From contig NZ_JNIS01000001.1 in NCBI RefSeq assembly GCF_000702625.1, positions 2,050,001-2,114,000 of the forward strand: a stretch of 64,000 bases of DNA, written 5' to 3'. The notes under the pieces are model-generated. The model was not told the DNA's origin. It saw only the letters and a list, made by a program, of their open reading frames with translations, and did not search any database. A program made the position numbers and the translations under genes. Source of the DNA: Exiguobacterium oxidotolerans JCM 12280. GTDB taxonomy: Bacteria; Bacillota; Bacilli; Exiguobacteriales; Exiguobacteriaceae. Below, piece after piece: positions 26,586-35,525 of this stretch; the first letter of the stretch is position 1, and each line of letters begins with the position of its first letter.

Positions 26586-26713
26586 GGAAGATTGTCCTTT
26601 CGCGCGAGTAAAAGTCACGCAGTGCTTTTTGAAAAATAGGGGAAAACTAGTGCTTCCCCGATTGAAAACGATTCTGTTATGATAAAGAGAACGATTTTAA
26701 AACATGGGGTGCA

Positions 26714-27898
26714 ATGATGATGAGATATAGAAAAATGATAGCATTGACGTTGACGAGCACACTATTTTTAGGTGCTTGTTCGATGGATCTATCACAAGAC
26801 AACGATACGAAAGAAGTCATTACTGAGAGCGAACAAGGTAAAGAAGTCCAAGCCGTTGTCAGTCCGGCAATCGATACGACCGATTCGTACTATCGAACGG
26901 TACTTCCGTTTCGGGCAAGCGTCGCCCGCGGGATGACACAAAAGCGGGTCAGCTCACGGCTTGAACTGGATGAGATTGAGACCGGGCTGATGCGTCATTC
27001 AACACAGTTTTTTGACCCGGAGAAATATTATTACCAAGAAGGTCAACTGCTGGAAGCGGACCAAATCGCAACGTGGTTGCTTCGAACAGGAAAAGCAGAT
27101 ACGAGTGGGAGTGATCCAGAAGGATTAAACCCGGCGTACACGACTGGAAAATCATATAAAGAGAAAAATCAGAAGTCTCCTTTGATTTTATCGCACATCT
27201 TAGAACAAGACTACATGCTCGAAGAAGATAAAAAACTCGAACTGGGTGGGACATCGATTGCGTTAGTCTTAAATAGTGAGTACGTTTTCCAAGATGAAAA
27301 CTATGGGCCGACATATACTGTGAAATTAGATGAGAAAAAAGTCGTTGAGCAAGGCAAGAAAATGGCAAATGAACTCGTCCAAAAGATGCGGAAGACGGAC
27401 GGGATGAAGACGACACCGATCCACGTCGCCCTCTATTTACAAGAGAAAGAGGGTTCACCGGTTTCAGGTCACTACCTTTCATCGGCCTTCATCGGTCGCG
27501 GGAACCAAATTAGTGCGAATGACTGGAAAAACTATGATGAGAAGTATTACTACTATCCTTCTTCAGCAGCAACGAATGACGTTCGTGATGACGCGGCGAA
27601 ATTCGACTTGTTCAAGGACCGGCTCGAGGACTACTTCCCGAACTACACAGGGATGATGGGCGAAGGATTCTATCAAGAGGGTGAATTGAAGAAGCTTGAA
27701 ATTAAAATCCCGGTTCAATTTTACGGAAAAGCAGAACTTGTCGCCTTCATCCAATACGTGACGTATCTGCTTGAAAACCGGTGGGAGTATAACCGGAATG
27801 TTCCGACGACGATTACCGTCACGAACTTAAACGGCGATACGGAAGCGATGTTATTCCTCGAACCCGATACGAAAAAACCAATCGTTAAAATTCGTTGA
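26714..27898 (+). CDS. yerH: CamS/YerH-family lipoprotein
   Basis: A 394-residue lipoprotein of the CamS sex-pheromone precursor family (YerH in Bacillus, which follows ligA there too). A basic N terminus, hydrophobic stretch and lipobox LGAC (Cys22) show a signal peptide cleaved by signal peptidase II, leaving the protein on the outer face of the membrane. The family's signal peptides give rise to pheromone peptides in enterococci and staphylococci; a role here is unknown. Three consecutive ATG codons (26714, 26717, 26720) are possible starts; GGGG at 26706-26709 favours the second or third. Confidence 0.9.
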   Translation: MMMRYRKMIALTLTSTLFLGACSMDLSQDNDTKEVITESEQGKEVQAVVSPAIDTTDSYYRTVLPFRASVARGMTQKRVSSRLELDEIETGLMRHSTQFFDPEKYYYQEGQLLEADQIATWLLRTGKADTSGSDPEGLNPAYTTGKSYKEKNQKSPLILSHILEQDYMLEEDKKLELGGTSIALVLNSEYVFQDENYGPTYTVKLDEKKVVEQGKKMANELVQKMRKTDGMKTTPIHVALYLQEKEGSPVSGHYLSSAFIGRGNQISANDWKNYDEKYYYYPSSAATNDVRDDAAKFDLFKDRLEDYFPNYTGMMGEGFYQEGELKKLEIKIPVQFYGKAELVAFIQYVTYLLENRWEYNRNVPTTITVTNLNGDTEAMLFLEPDTKKPIVKIR

Positions 27899-27915
27899 TA
27901 AAGTTTTTCCTGTAA

Positions 27916-27943
27916 GCTGAAGGATCCATGCAAATGGGTACTT
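27916..27943. terminator. yerH terminator, left copy of a duplicated sequence
   Basis: The 28 bases starting GCTGAAGGATCC recur at 28337-28364 with one A/C difference. In this left copy the arm CTGAAG pairs with CTTCAG (to 27946), and GATCC with GGGT, but the T-run is lost and replaced by the element end at 27949. Confidence 0.7.
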
Positions 27944-27948
27944 CAGAC

Positions 27949-28335
27949 TGTAGACAAAGTGCTATCAGGAGAAAAAGCGTCTTTATTCGTTGCTTTCCTC
28001 GGGCGAGGCGCAAGCCGTTGCTCCTTGGTCCTATCGGACAATGAGCAGGGTCTTGCCTGCCTCTGCAAGTGCGTTAAAAACGCACTTTTTCCCGTAGGAG
28101 TCAACGAAACATGACGCTTTTTAGCTAATACCGTGACGGAAAGCCGGGCATGGAGACGTTTTAGAGCGCAATCCGTCTCGAATCGCTTTTAAAGCGAAAA
28201 GCAATCGGTCGCGACCCTGCAGCTTTGCTGTAGCGGCGCGGAAGGTTGCCGCTTTGAAGACGAGGCGAGACAGGGAAGCGCGAACGGATTTCATCTCGAT
28301 ACCGTATGTTTACGCTTTTTAATAGTTTGTCTACA
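27949..28335 (+). mobile_element. MITE-like element, copy at 28 kb (modules A then B)
   Basis: A 387-bp gene-free unit that starts TGTAGACAAA and ends with its inverse TTTGTCTACA. It holds module A (27972-28122) as a long hairpin closed by AAAAAGCGTC/GACGCTTTTT, with the inner perfect stem AAGTGCGTT-AAA-AACGCACTT. A linker with ACCGTGACGG follows, then module B (28170-28290) closed by AATCCGT/ACGGATT and GTCTCG/CGAGAC. It is flanked by two copies of the yerH terminator. No transposase is encoded, so if mobile it is non-autonomous. The same element in reverse orientation lies at 44251-44638. Confidence 0.75.
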
Positions 28336-28336
28336 C

Positions 28337-28364
28337 GCTGAAGGATCCATGCAAATGGGTCCTT
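28337..28364. terminator. yerH terminator, right copy of a duplicated sequence
   Basis: AAGGATCC pairs perfectly with GGGTCCTT around the loop ATGCAAAT, and a run of six T follows to 28368. This copy is a complete intrinsic terminator and presumably the original one, now displaced about 420 bp from yerH. Confidence 0.8.
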
Positions 28365-28400
28365 TTTTATTATGATTAAATTTTGGAATACAATAATTAT

Positions 28401-28429
28401 TTGAAATTAAGTTTCATAAAATGTACACT
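28401..28429 (+). promoter_or_regulatory. putative promoter of rpiR-type regulator operon
   Basis: TTGAAA (28401-28406), a 17-bp spacer and TACACT (28424-28429) lie 57 bp upstream of the regulator start. Confidence 0.6.
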
Positions 28430-28486
28430 AAATGTATAACATGAAAACGGATTCTAAAAGAACGTCAAGTCAAAGGAGCGGATTGA

Positions 28487-29341
28487 ATGAAGGGTGGTAT
28501 CTTTTCACAAATTGAAGCAGTACGCGAGGAGTTGCCGTCCTCGTCACGGAAAGTAGCCGATTTTGTTTTATCCCACGCGAACGAAATCGCTGGGATGACG
28601 ATTCATCATTTGGCAGAAGAATCGAATACGAGTGCTGCGGCCGTCGTTCGATTTTGTCGTGCGCTTGGACTAAAGGGATATCCGGAACTGCGGATGCGGA
28701 TTTCTGCTGATACGGCACGAACGGATTTGACAGGATATCACGATATCGAAGAAAACGAACGTCCAGCAGATTTAATCGAAAAAACGCTTAGTAACAGTAT
28801 ACAAGCCCTACAAGATACAGCCAAACAATTGAACGATGTCCGAATCGCAGAAGCGACAAAAACCCTCGATCAAGCACGTGCTGTCTACTTTTATGGAATC
28901 GGTGCTTCGAACGTCGTCGCACTTGATGCAGCCCAAAAGTGGACGCGCGTCGGGAAGTTAGCGATTCAAGAATCGGATCAGCATCTTTTAGCGACACTCC
29001 TTGCAAATGCGAGTCCGGATGATGTCTTCTTCGCGATTTCTTACAGCGGAGAAACAGAAGAAGTCGTCGAACTGATGCGACTGGCAAAAATTCGCGGTTT
29101 AAAAATGATTAGTCTAACCCGATTTGGTGATAACCGAATCAGTCAGCTGGCAGATATCGCATTGTGGACATCGCGTGCACCGGAAGCACCGCTTCGAAGT
29201 GCGGCACTCAGTTCGCGCTTGGCACAATTGTTTGCGATTGATGTGCTCTTCTTGTCTTATGCAGCAATTCACTATACGGATACGATTGAACGACTTCAGT
29301 ACACACGTGAAAGTGTGAAGATGTTGCACGGAAAAAAATAA
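28487..29341 (+). CDS. MurR/RpiR-family transcriptional regulator
   Basis: A 284-residue regulator with an N-terminal RpiR helix-turn-helix domain (about 1-77, including ESNTSAAAVVRFCRALGLKGYPEL) and a C-terminal SIS sugar-phosphate isomerase-like domain (about 125-265; YFYGIGASNVVALDAAQKW and AISYSGETEEVVELM). Such proteins sense phosphosugars, often amino sugar phosphates from the cell wall. It has a strong AAAGGAG site and is followed 12 bp later by an M20 amidohydrolase, probably one operon. The ligand cannot be read from sequence. Confidence 0.9.
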   Translation: MKGGIFSQIEAVREELPSSSRKVADFVLSHANEIAGMTIHHLAEESNTSAAAVVRFCRALGLKGYPELRMRISADTARTDLTGYHDIEENERPADLIEKTLSNSIQALQDTAKQLNDVRIAEATKTLDQARAVYFYGIGASNVVALDAAQKWTRVGKLAIQESDQHLLATLLANASPDDVFFAISYSGETEEVVELMRLAKIRGLKMISLTRFGDNRISQLADIALWTSRAPEAPLRSAALSSRLAQLFAIDVLFLSYAAIHYTDTIERLQYTRESVKMLHGKK

Positions 29342-29353
29342 GGGGGCTACTCA

Positions 29354-30523
29354 GTGGATCAGTCGATAGCGAGCCGGATCGAACAGCTATTTCCGGAAAT
29401 GGTTGAACGCCGACGGTATTTACATCAACATCCTGAACTTTCTTTTCATGAGGTCGAGACACCGAATTATATCGCAAGTCGTCTCGAAGAACTTGGAATC
29501 GAAGTCCGACGAAATGTCGGAGGACGTGGTATCGTCGGAACGATTCGAGGAGGAAAACCGGGGAAAACGGTCGCATTACGGGCAGATTTTGATGCGTTAC
29601 CGATTCAAGATGAAAAAACGGTTGATTATCGTTCGACTGTTCCAGGAGTCATGCACGCGTGTGGGCATGATGGTCATACGGCGACATTACTCGCCGTCGC
29701 GGAAGTTCTCGCCAGTCAAAAAGAACAGCTGACGGGAAATGTCGTCTTGATTCACCAGCATGCGGAAGAAGTGGTGCCGGGGGGAGCGCGTGAGATGATT
29801 GCTGACGGCTGTCTTGACGGAGTCGATGTCATCTTCGGAACACACCTTTGGTCGACGACGACGCTTGGGACGATCGGAACACGGGTCGGTCCCGTCATGG
29901 CAGCGGCGGATAAATTCGAGTTAACATTATTCGGTCGAGGCGGACACGGGGCAAAACCGCACGAAACGATTGATGCCGTACTACTTGGGGCAACGATTGT
30001 CAAAGAACTTCAAAGTATCGTCAGCCGTCGTCTCGATCCATTGCAGCAAGCCGTCTTGACGATTGGGACGCTTCATGCCGGAAATACGTTCAACGTTATT
30101 GCTGACCGGGCACAATTGACGGGGACCGTCCGGACGTTCGATGAGACGGTTGCTCAAAAAATCGTCTTGGAGATGGAGCGGACGATTAAAGGGATTTGTG
30201 ACGCAGCAGGGGCGACGTATACGTTCCACTATGAAACGGGGTATCCGGCTGTCATCAATGACTTGGTTGAGACACGTTTTTTAGAAGCTGTCGCCCGTGA
30301 CGTAATCGGGGATACAAGCTTATTTGAAATTGATCCGACAATGGGCGGGGAAGACTTTGCCTATTATTTAAAGGAAGTTCCGGGGACGTTCTTCTTTACC
30401 GGTGCAGGTGATGCTTCCCATTATCCACATCATCATCCACGATTTGACTTTGAAGAGCGGGCGATGGTCGACGCAGCGAAGATATTAGTCGAAGCGACAT
30501 TACGTTATTTAGCGACACGGTAA
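29354..30523 (+). CDS. M20-family amidohydrolase
   Basis: A 389-residue zinc or manganese peptidase-like hydrolase of the M20D aminoacylase/hippurate hydrolase group. Metal-binding HACGHDGH (101-108), HQHAEEVVPGGA and the C-terminal MGGEDFAYY motif are intact, with the usual dimerisation lid between. The family removes acyl groups from amino acids; N-acetyl-diaminopimelate deacetylase (DapL) is one member, but I see nothing that assigns that role here. The GTG at 29354 follows AAGGGGG. Coupling to an RpiR regulator suggests catabolism of an N-acylated wall-derived or amino compound. Confidence 0.88.
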   Translation: MDQSIASRIEQLFPEMVERRRYLHQHPELSFHEVETPNYIASRLEELGIEVRRNVGGRGIVGTIRGGKPGKTVALRADFDALPIQDEKTVDYRSTVPGVMHACGHDGHTATLLAVAEVLASQKEQLTGNVVLIHQHAEEVVPGGAREMIADGCLDGVDVIFGTHLWSTTTLGTIGTRVGPVMAAADKFELTLFGRGGHGAKPHETIDAVLLGATIVKELQSIVSRRLDPLQQAVLTIGTLHAGNTFNVIADRAQLTGTVRTFDETVAQKIVLEMERTIKGICDAAGATYTFHYETGYPAVINDLVETRFLEAVARDVIGDTSLFEIDPTMGGEDFAYYLKEVPGTFFFTGAGDASHYPHHHPRFDFEERAMVDAAKILVEATLRYLATR

Positions 30524-30529
30524 TCGAAA

Positions 30530-30558
30530 AAAGGCGTTCCACGACGGGAACGCCTTTT
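30530..30558. terminator. bidirectional terminator after the M20 gene
   Basis: AAAAAGGCGTTCC and GGAACGCCTTTTT with the loop ACGACG; the A-run before and T-run after suit both the M20 gene and the convergent ywbE gene. Confidence 0.9.
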
Positions 30559-30565
30559 TATCTAC

Positions 30566-30757
30566 TTAAAGAATTTCTTGAACACGACCAACTTGACCAT
30601 CCTCGAGTCGTACTTTAATACCGTGCGGGTGGTTCGGTGATTTCGTCAATAAGTCTTTTACGATTCCTTCCGTCCGTTTCCCCGTACGCTGATCTTGTTT
30701 TAAGACGATGCTGACACGTAGTCCAGGCTTGACGTCTGCACGTTTTTTTCCATCCAT
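30566..30757 (-). CDS. ywbE: YwbE-family protein
   Basis: A 63-residue basic protein matching the YwbE (DUF2196) family in full length: VKPGLRVSIVLKQDQRTGKRTEGIVKDLLT and the ending HPHGIKVRLEDGQVGRVQEIL. It is predicted as a small KOW/SH3-like beta fold; the function is not established. The start at 30757 has an AAGGAG site upstream. It is transcribed toward the M20 gene and shares its terminator. Confidence 0.9.
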   Translation of the reverse strand: MDGKKRADVKPGLRVSIVLKQDQRTGKRTEGIVKDLLTKSPNHPHGIKVRLEDGQVGRVQEIL

Positions 30758-30879
30758 TTGTTCATCGCTCCTTCTTGTGAATAACTATGGATATCAGTAT
30801 AGCATGAGTCGGTTCATGAAACTTGTTTGAAGAAAATCCGTACAGTGAAAAGATGGAGAGAGGTTACGTCGAAAAAAAG

Positions 30880-30896
30880 TTTGACTATATTTGACC
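30880..30896. promoter_or_regulatory. CtsR operator
   Basis: TTTGACTATATTTGACC is, on the other strand, GGTCAAATATAGTCAAA. That is an exact match to the CtsR heptad repeat consensus RGTCAAANANRGTCAAA. It overlaps the -35 region of the cbpA-clpB promoter, so heat and protein stress should induce the operon. Confidence 0.88.
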
Positions 30897-30919
30897 AATT
30901 GGCGATTCGATTTTATAAT
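30891..30919 (+). promoter_or_regulatory. cbpA-clpB promoter
   Basis: TTGACC (30891-30896), a 17-bp spacer and a perfect TATAAT (30914-30919) lie 37 bp upstream of the DnaJ-like gene. The -35 box is part of the CtsR operator. Confidence 0.85.
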
Positions 30920-30956
30920 TAAGATACAGAAGTAATACGTGAAGGAGTGAAGTAAG

Positions 30957-31820
30957 ATGGCGAAAGATTATTATCGGACGCTTGGTGTCGAAAAATCGGC
31001 AACGAACCAAGAAATCAAGCGGGCATACCGAAAACTTGCGAAACAATTCCACCCGGATGTCAATAAAGAAGCGAGTGCAGACCGTCGCTTCAAAGATATT
31101 CAGGAGGCATTCGATGTCCTCGGGGATGAAGAAAAACGGACGCAGTATGATCGTTATGGAAGTGACTATGAACGCATGGCTGGCGCGGGTCCGGGGCAAT
31201 CAGCAGACTACGAAGACATCTTCCGTCAATACAATGGACGACAGTCTCGACCGACCGGTGGCAGTCAATCCTTTGGTTTTGAAGACATGTTCGGTTCATT
31301 TTTTAATCAAGAAGAAGAATCGACGGATGAAGAACTGGAACTGACGGTACCACTCAGTCACCTCAGTACAAATGAAAAAGTAACGATTCGTCTAGCTTCA
31401 GGGACGATTCAGATGAGTCTTCCAAAAGACGTCTACGAAGGGAAGAAAGTTCGTTTACGCGGAAAAAGTTCATTGCGTAACCGAAGTGGAGTGGCGGGTG
31501 ACGTCTACGTGACGATTCATCTCAAAGATGACGACCGGTTCCGTCGACACGAACATGACGTCATTTCAACGGTGCGTGTGTATCCGACGACGTTTGTCTT
31601 GGGTGGCGAAGTGATCGCCGATACGCTTGAAGGAAAACGTGTCAAGTTAAAGGTCAAGCCGGGGACGAAACCAGGTGCAAGACTACGCATTCCAAATCGT
31701 GGCTTAAGTAATCAAGACGGGCATCGGGGTGCTTTACTTGTTCAATTAGAAGTGAAGTTGCCTGAGATGGATGCAACGTTTTATGAAGAGTGGGAAAATC
31801 AATTATCAGTAAAGGAGTAA
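30957..31820 (+). CDS. CbpA-like DnaJ co-chaperone
   Basis: A 287-residue J-domain protein. The J domain occupies about residues 1-70 with the DnaK-activating HPD at 32-34. A glycine/glutamine-rich linker (QSADYEDIFRQ to GSQSFGFEDMFGSFF) follows, then the two C-terminal substrate-binding beta domains. The zinc-finger domain of true DnaJ is absent, so it resembles CbpA. It precedes clpB by six bases in a CtsR-controlled unit, consistent with DnaK-ClpB disaggregation work. Start at 30957 behind a GAAGGAG site. Confidence 0.92.
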   Translation: MAKDYYRTLGVEKSATNQEIKRAYRKLAKQFHPDVNKEASADRRFKDIQEAFDVLGDEEKRTQYDRYGSDYERMAGAGPGQSADYEDIFRQYNGRQSRPTGGSQSFGFEDMFGSFFNQEEESTDEELELTVPLSHLSTNEKVTIRLASGTIQMSLPKDVYEGKKVRLRGKSSLRNRSGVAGDVYVTIHLKDDDRFRRHEHDVISTVRVYPTTFVLGGEVIADTLEGKRVKLKVKPGTKPGARLRIPNRGLSNQDGHRGALLVQLEVKLPEMDATFYEEWENQLSVKE

Positions 31821-31826
31821 TGCGAC

Positions 31827-32216
31827 ATGGACTTTGAGAAACTAACGGATCGTGCTCATGAGGCAATCGTATCAGCGCAAGCGATTGCGAAACAACGTCG
31901 GCATAGTGAAATCACAGAGTGGCATTTATTACTCGCTTTAATCGCGCAAGAAGAAGGAATCGCTCGAATCGTCTTTGAAAAACTCGATCAGCGGATGGAT
32001 CAGATGGAACAAGCCATCAATCAAGCGATTGAAAAATTACCGGCGCTCGCGCAAGTCTCGACACCACGAATCAGTAGTTCTTTATTGAACGTGTTGACGG
32101 AAGCGGAAACAGAAGCCCGTTTGATGCAAGATGAGTATGTTTCGGTCGAACACCTCTTACTCGCACTTTCGAAACAAACCAGTCCTGCGACACAATATTT
32201 ACGGGGCAAGGTGTGA
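31827..32216 (+). pseudogene. clpB: ClpB N-terminal domain, 5' part of split clpB
   Basis: A 129-residue frame holding only the Clp N domain of the ClpB disaggregase: LTDRAHEAIVSAQAIAKQRRHSEITEWHLLLAL and [21 protein letters not shown]. It stops with RGKV and TGA at 32214, where intact ClpB continues with a GVTEE..LREAI-type sequence; exactly that sequence follows in another frame. Adding one G to the GGGG run at 32203-32206 would give L-R-G-Q-G-V-T-E-E and restore one open frame. Either one base is missing (mutation or sequencing error), or the N domain is made as a separate protein. Confidence 0.8.
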
Positions 32217-34399
32217 CGGAAGAGACGTTACGCGAAGCCATCATAGCGATGCGTGGTAATCGGAAGGTGACGACAAAAAATCCTGAAGCGACATTTGATG
32301 TCCTAAAAAAATATGGACGGGATCTTGTCGCTGATTTCCGGTCAGGGAAAACGGACCCGGTCATCGGTCGGGACGATGAAATCCGTCGCGTCATCCGGAT
32401 ACTCAGTCGAAAAACAAAAAACAATCCAGTCTTGATTGGTGAGCCTGGTGTCGGGAAAACGGCAATCGTTGAAGGGCTCGCCCAGCGCATCGTTCGTGGT
32501 GATGTACCGGAGAGTTTAAAAAACAAACAATTGTTTAGCCTGGATATGAGTACGCTCGTCGCCGGTGCAAAATACCGGGGGGAATTTGAGGAACGTTTGC
32601 AAGCTGTCTTGAACGAGGTTAAGGAAGCAGAAGGGCAAATCCTTCTCTTCATCGATGAGCTGCATACGATTGTCGGTGCCGGGAAAACAGACGGGGCGAT
32701 GGACGCCGGTAACATGCTCAAACCGATGCTCGCCCGTGGAGAATTACACTGTATCGGGGCGACGACACTCGATGAATATCGGAAATATATTGAAAAAGAT
32801 CCTGCACTCGAGCGCCGGTTCCAACAAGTCCTCGTCGCAGAACCGGACGTCGAAGATACGATTTCGATTTTGCGTGGATTAAAAGAACGGTTCGAGATTC
32901 ACCATGGTGTCAGAATCCATGATAATGCCCTAGTCGCAGCAGCCATTCTCTCCGATCGATACATTACGGATCGGTTCATGCCGGACAAAGCGATCGATTT
33001 AGTCGATGAAGCGTGCGCGATGATCCGGACAGATATGGAATCAATGCCGGCAGAACTTGATTCACTCGTTCGCCGGGTCATGCAACTTGAAATCGAAGAG
33101 GCCGCGCTTAAAAAAGAAACGGACGAGGCCTCGCGTAAACGCCTTGAAGCGCTACAACAAGAGTTGAGTTCGGCGCGTGAAGATGAGAGTGCGCTTCGGA
33201 CACGGTGGGAACATGAAAAAGAAAGTTCGCAAGGGGTCCAACAACTGCGGGCAGATCTCGAAAAAGCAAAACTTGCCTTACAAGAAGCAGAAGGCCGGTA
33301 TGATTTAAATACGGCTTCTGAAATCAAATACGGACAGATTCCGGAACTCGAGAATCGGTTACATGCAGCAGAAGAATCGGCAGAACACGTCTCGCATGAA
33401 CTTGTCCGCGAAGCCGTGACAGATGAAGAAATCTCAGATATCGTTTCAAAATGGACGGGTATTCCGGTCACTCGTCTCGCGCAAGGCGAACGGGAGAAGT
33501 TGCTCCATCTTGAAGACACGCTGCATACACGTGTCTTCGGTCAGGACGAAGCCGTCCGACTCGTGTCTGACGCCGTCATCCGGGCTCGGGCCGGAATCAA
33601 GGACCCGAACCGACCGATTGGTTCATTCCTCTTCCTCGGTCCGACCGGTGTCGGGAAAACCGAGCTAGCGAAAGCACTGGCGGCAGCGATGTTCGACAGT
33701 GAAGATCACATCATTCGGATTGATATGTCAGAGTATATGGAAAAACACAATGTGTCCCGACTTGTCGGTGCGCCTCCGGGATATGTCGGATATGAAGAAG
33801 GCGGACAACTGACAGAGGCCGTCCGCCGCAGTCCGTACTCGGTTCTCTTATTTGATGAAATCGAGAAAGCGCATGGCGATGTCTTTAATATTTTACTTCA
33901 ACTGCTTGATGATGGCCGCTTGACGGACGCGCAAGGACGTGTCGTCGACTTCAAGAACACGATTGTCATCATGACGTCGAATATTGGAGCGAACATTTTG
34001 TTGGAAGCCGCAAAAGATGGTTACATCGATGCAGCGGAAGAAGAAGCTGTCCGTCAAGAACTGAAAAATCATTTCCGGCCCGAATTCTTGAACCGGATTG
34101 ATGACACGATTTTATTCCATCCATTGCACCGCGCAGAAATCGAACGGATTATCGATAAAGCGGTCGCGAAGATGGCAGATCGTTTATCAGGTCGGGAAAT
34201 TACGATTGATGTGACAGAAGCCGCCAAGACGCTGATCTTCGATGAAGCCTTCGAACCTCAGTACGGTGCCCGTCCAATCAATCGTTATATCCAGCGGACG
34301 ATTGAGACAAAACTGGCGCGGTCGTTGATTAGCGGAGCAATCCAGGATGGATCGCATGTCGCAATCGACGCAGACGGTTCAGAACTCGTCATTCGTTAA
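32213..34399 (+). CDS. clpB: ClpB disaggregase without N domain, 3' part of split clpB
   Basis: A 728-residue AAA+ protein with both nucleotide-binding domains of ClpB: Walker A GEPGVGKT (76-83), a coiled-coil middle domain (about 270-390), and the second Walker A GPTGVGKT (about 477-484) followed by the hexapeptide [10 protein letters not shown] pore loop. With DnaK it pulls apart aggregated proteins. The GTG at 32213 overlaps the stop of the N-domain frame (GTGA), so reinitiation is possible. ClpB lacking the N domain is known as a natural short form in other bacteria, made from an internal start. Confidence 0.9.
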   Translation: MTEETLREAIIAMRGNRKVTTKNPEATFDVLKKYGRDLVADFRSGKTDPVIGRDDEIRRVIRILSRKTKNNPVLIGEPGVGKTAIVEGLAQRIVRGDVPESLKNKQLFSLDMSTLVAGAKYRGEFEERLQAVLNEVKEAEGQILLFIDELHTIVGAGKTDGAMDAGNMLKPMLARGELHCIGATTLDEYRKYIEKDPALERRFQQVLVAEPDVEDTISILRGLKERFEIHHGVRIHDNALVAAAILSDRYITDRFMPDKAIDLVDEACAMIRTDMESMPAELDSLVRRVMQLEIEEAALKKETDEASRKRLEALQQELSSAREDESALRTRWEHEKESSQGVQQLRADLEKAKLALQEAEGRYDLNTASEIKYGQIPELENRLHAAEESAEHVSHELVREAVTDEEISDIVSKWTGIPVTRLAQGEREKLLHLEDTLHTRVFGQDEAVRLVSDAVIRARAGIKDPNRPIGSFLFLGPTGVGKTELAKALAAAMFDSEDHIIRIDMSEYMEKHNVSRLVGAPPGYVGYEEGGQLTEAVRRSPYSVLLFDEIEKAHGDVFNILLQLLDDGRLTDAQGRVVDFKNTIVIMTSNIGANILLEAAKDGYIDAAEEEAVRQELKNHFRPEFLNRIDDTILFHPLHRAEIERIIDKAVAKMADRLSGREITIDVTEAAKTLIFDEAFEPQYGARPINRYIQRTIETKLARSLISGAIQDGSHVAIDADGSELVIR

Positions 34400-34416
34400 T
34401 GTAGCGTCAAAGTGTT

Positions 34417-34477
34417 AAAAAATCTGAGCGTCGTCGGCATTCAAAGTATGAATCTCGATGATGTTCAGATTTTTTGT
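34417..34477 (+). terminator. clpB terminator
   Basis: A long stem starting AATCTGAGCGTCGTCGGCATT and closing with AATCTCGATGATGTTCAGATT, about 21 pairs with one mismatch and several G-T pairs. An A-run precedes it and a T-run follows. Confidence 0.88.
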
Positions 34478-34592
34478 TGTTTTTACAGTAACTTTTCCCG
34501 AGCTTCTTGCTTTCACGGTCAAAACTACGTCTTGCCATATCTCGTTCTGACAAAGCATGATAAGCTATAAAAAAACAGGAAGAGGGAAGTAC

Positions 34593-35525
34593 ATGAACGT
34601 GACACAACAACAACTAGAAGAATTAATTGATGAATGTCGTCCCTATACAGTACTCGGACAGGTTGCGAGTTATATCCCGGAGCTTGCGAAGTCAGAACCG
34701 ACGCAACTTGGAATCGCAGTTTGCAATGCCGACGGGACATTTGTGTCTGCTGGTGAAGCGGACACTTTATTTACGTTACAAAGTGTTTCTAAAATCATCA
34801 CACTCGCCTTCGTCCTCGAAACGTTTGGTGAGGATTATGTCTTTTCAAAAGTCGGAATGGAGCCGACGGGGGACGCCTTCAACTCGATTGCGAAGCTTGA
34901 GGAGACGATTCCGACAAAACCGCTCAACCCGATGATTAATGCAGGAGCGCTTGCCGTGACGAGTATGTTACCTGGGGAAGATGCGGCAGATAAACTGCTC
35001 AAACTGCGCGAGTTCATCGCGAGTCTGCTCGACATCGAAGTCGAGATGGTCAAGTACGACGCGGAAGTCGCAAAATCTGAATTCGAAACAACGGATTTGA
35101 ACCGGGCATTGCTGTACTTCATGCGCTATCACGGAGTCATTGAAGGAAACGTCGAAGAAATCATCGATGTCTACACAAAACAATGCGCAATCTTGACGAA
35201 CTGTAAGGGCCTTGCGATGATGGGTAAAATTTTAAGCCAGTCAGGAAAAACACCATCCGGCCATCAAGTCATCTCTCGTCGTAATGCGCGAATCATTCGT
35301 GCGATCATGACGACGTGCGGCATGTATGATGCTTCTGGTGAGTTTTCTGTTCAAGTCGGACTTCCCGGGAAAAGTGGTGTCTCGGGTGCCATCGTTGCCT
35401 GTGGACGTAGTGATTTCGATATGGCTGATCTCGGAATCGGTATCTTTGGACCGGCCCTCGATTTAAAAGGGAATTCAATTGCGGGTACAAAAATGCTCGA
35501 GCTGCTCGTCCAGCGTCACCCTTAA
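34593..35525 (+). CDS. glsA: glutaminase
   Basis: A 310-residue serine-dependent beta-lactamase-like glutaminase (GlsA/YbgJ type) that hydrolyses glutamine to glutamate and ammonia. The catalytic Ser64-x-x-Lys67 pair is in LQSVSKI, and conserved NPMINAGALAVTS and the KSGVSGAI segment are present. The start at 34593 follows AGAGGGAAG; the upstream ATG frame has no family similarity. Its stop interlocks with that of the convergent CHAD gene in TTAA, with no terminator visible between. Confidence 0.94.
   Translation: MNVTQQQLEELIDECRPYTVLGQVASYIPELAKSEPTQLGIAVCNADGTFVSAGEADTLFTLQSVSKIITLAFVLETFGEDYVFSKVGMEPTGDAFNSIAKLEETIPTKPLNPMINAGALAVTSMLPGEDAADKLLKLREFIASLLDIEVEMVKYDAEVAKSEFETTDLNRALLYFMRYHGVIEGNVEEIIDVYTKQCAILTNCKGLAMMGKILSQSGKTPSGHQVISRRNARIIRAIMTTCGMYDASGEFSVQVGLPGKSGVSGAIVACGRSDFDMADLGIGIFGPALDLKGNSIAGTKMLELLVQRHP

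Noticed and set aside
27949-28335. Idea that the repeat elements are group I/II introns or riboswitches for the next gene
   Set aside because: The same element occurs in both orientations and between a pair of convergent genes, and it lacks intron core motifs and catalytic domains; a dispersed repeat fits better.
29354-30523. Assigning the M20 hydrolase as the missing N-acetyl-diaminopimelate deacetylase
   Set aside because: Possible in principle, but it is next to an RpiR regulator and far from the lysine operon, and no residue seen is diagnostic for DapL.
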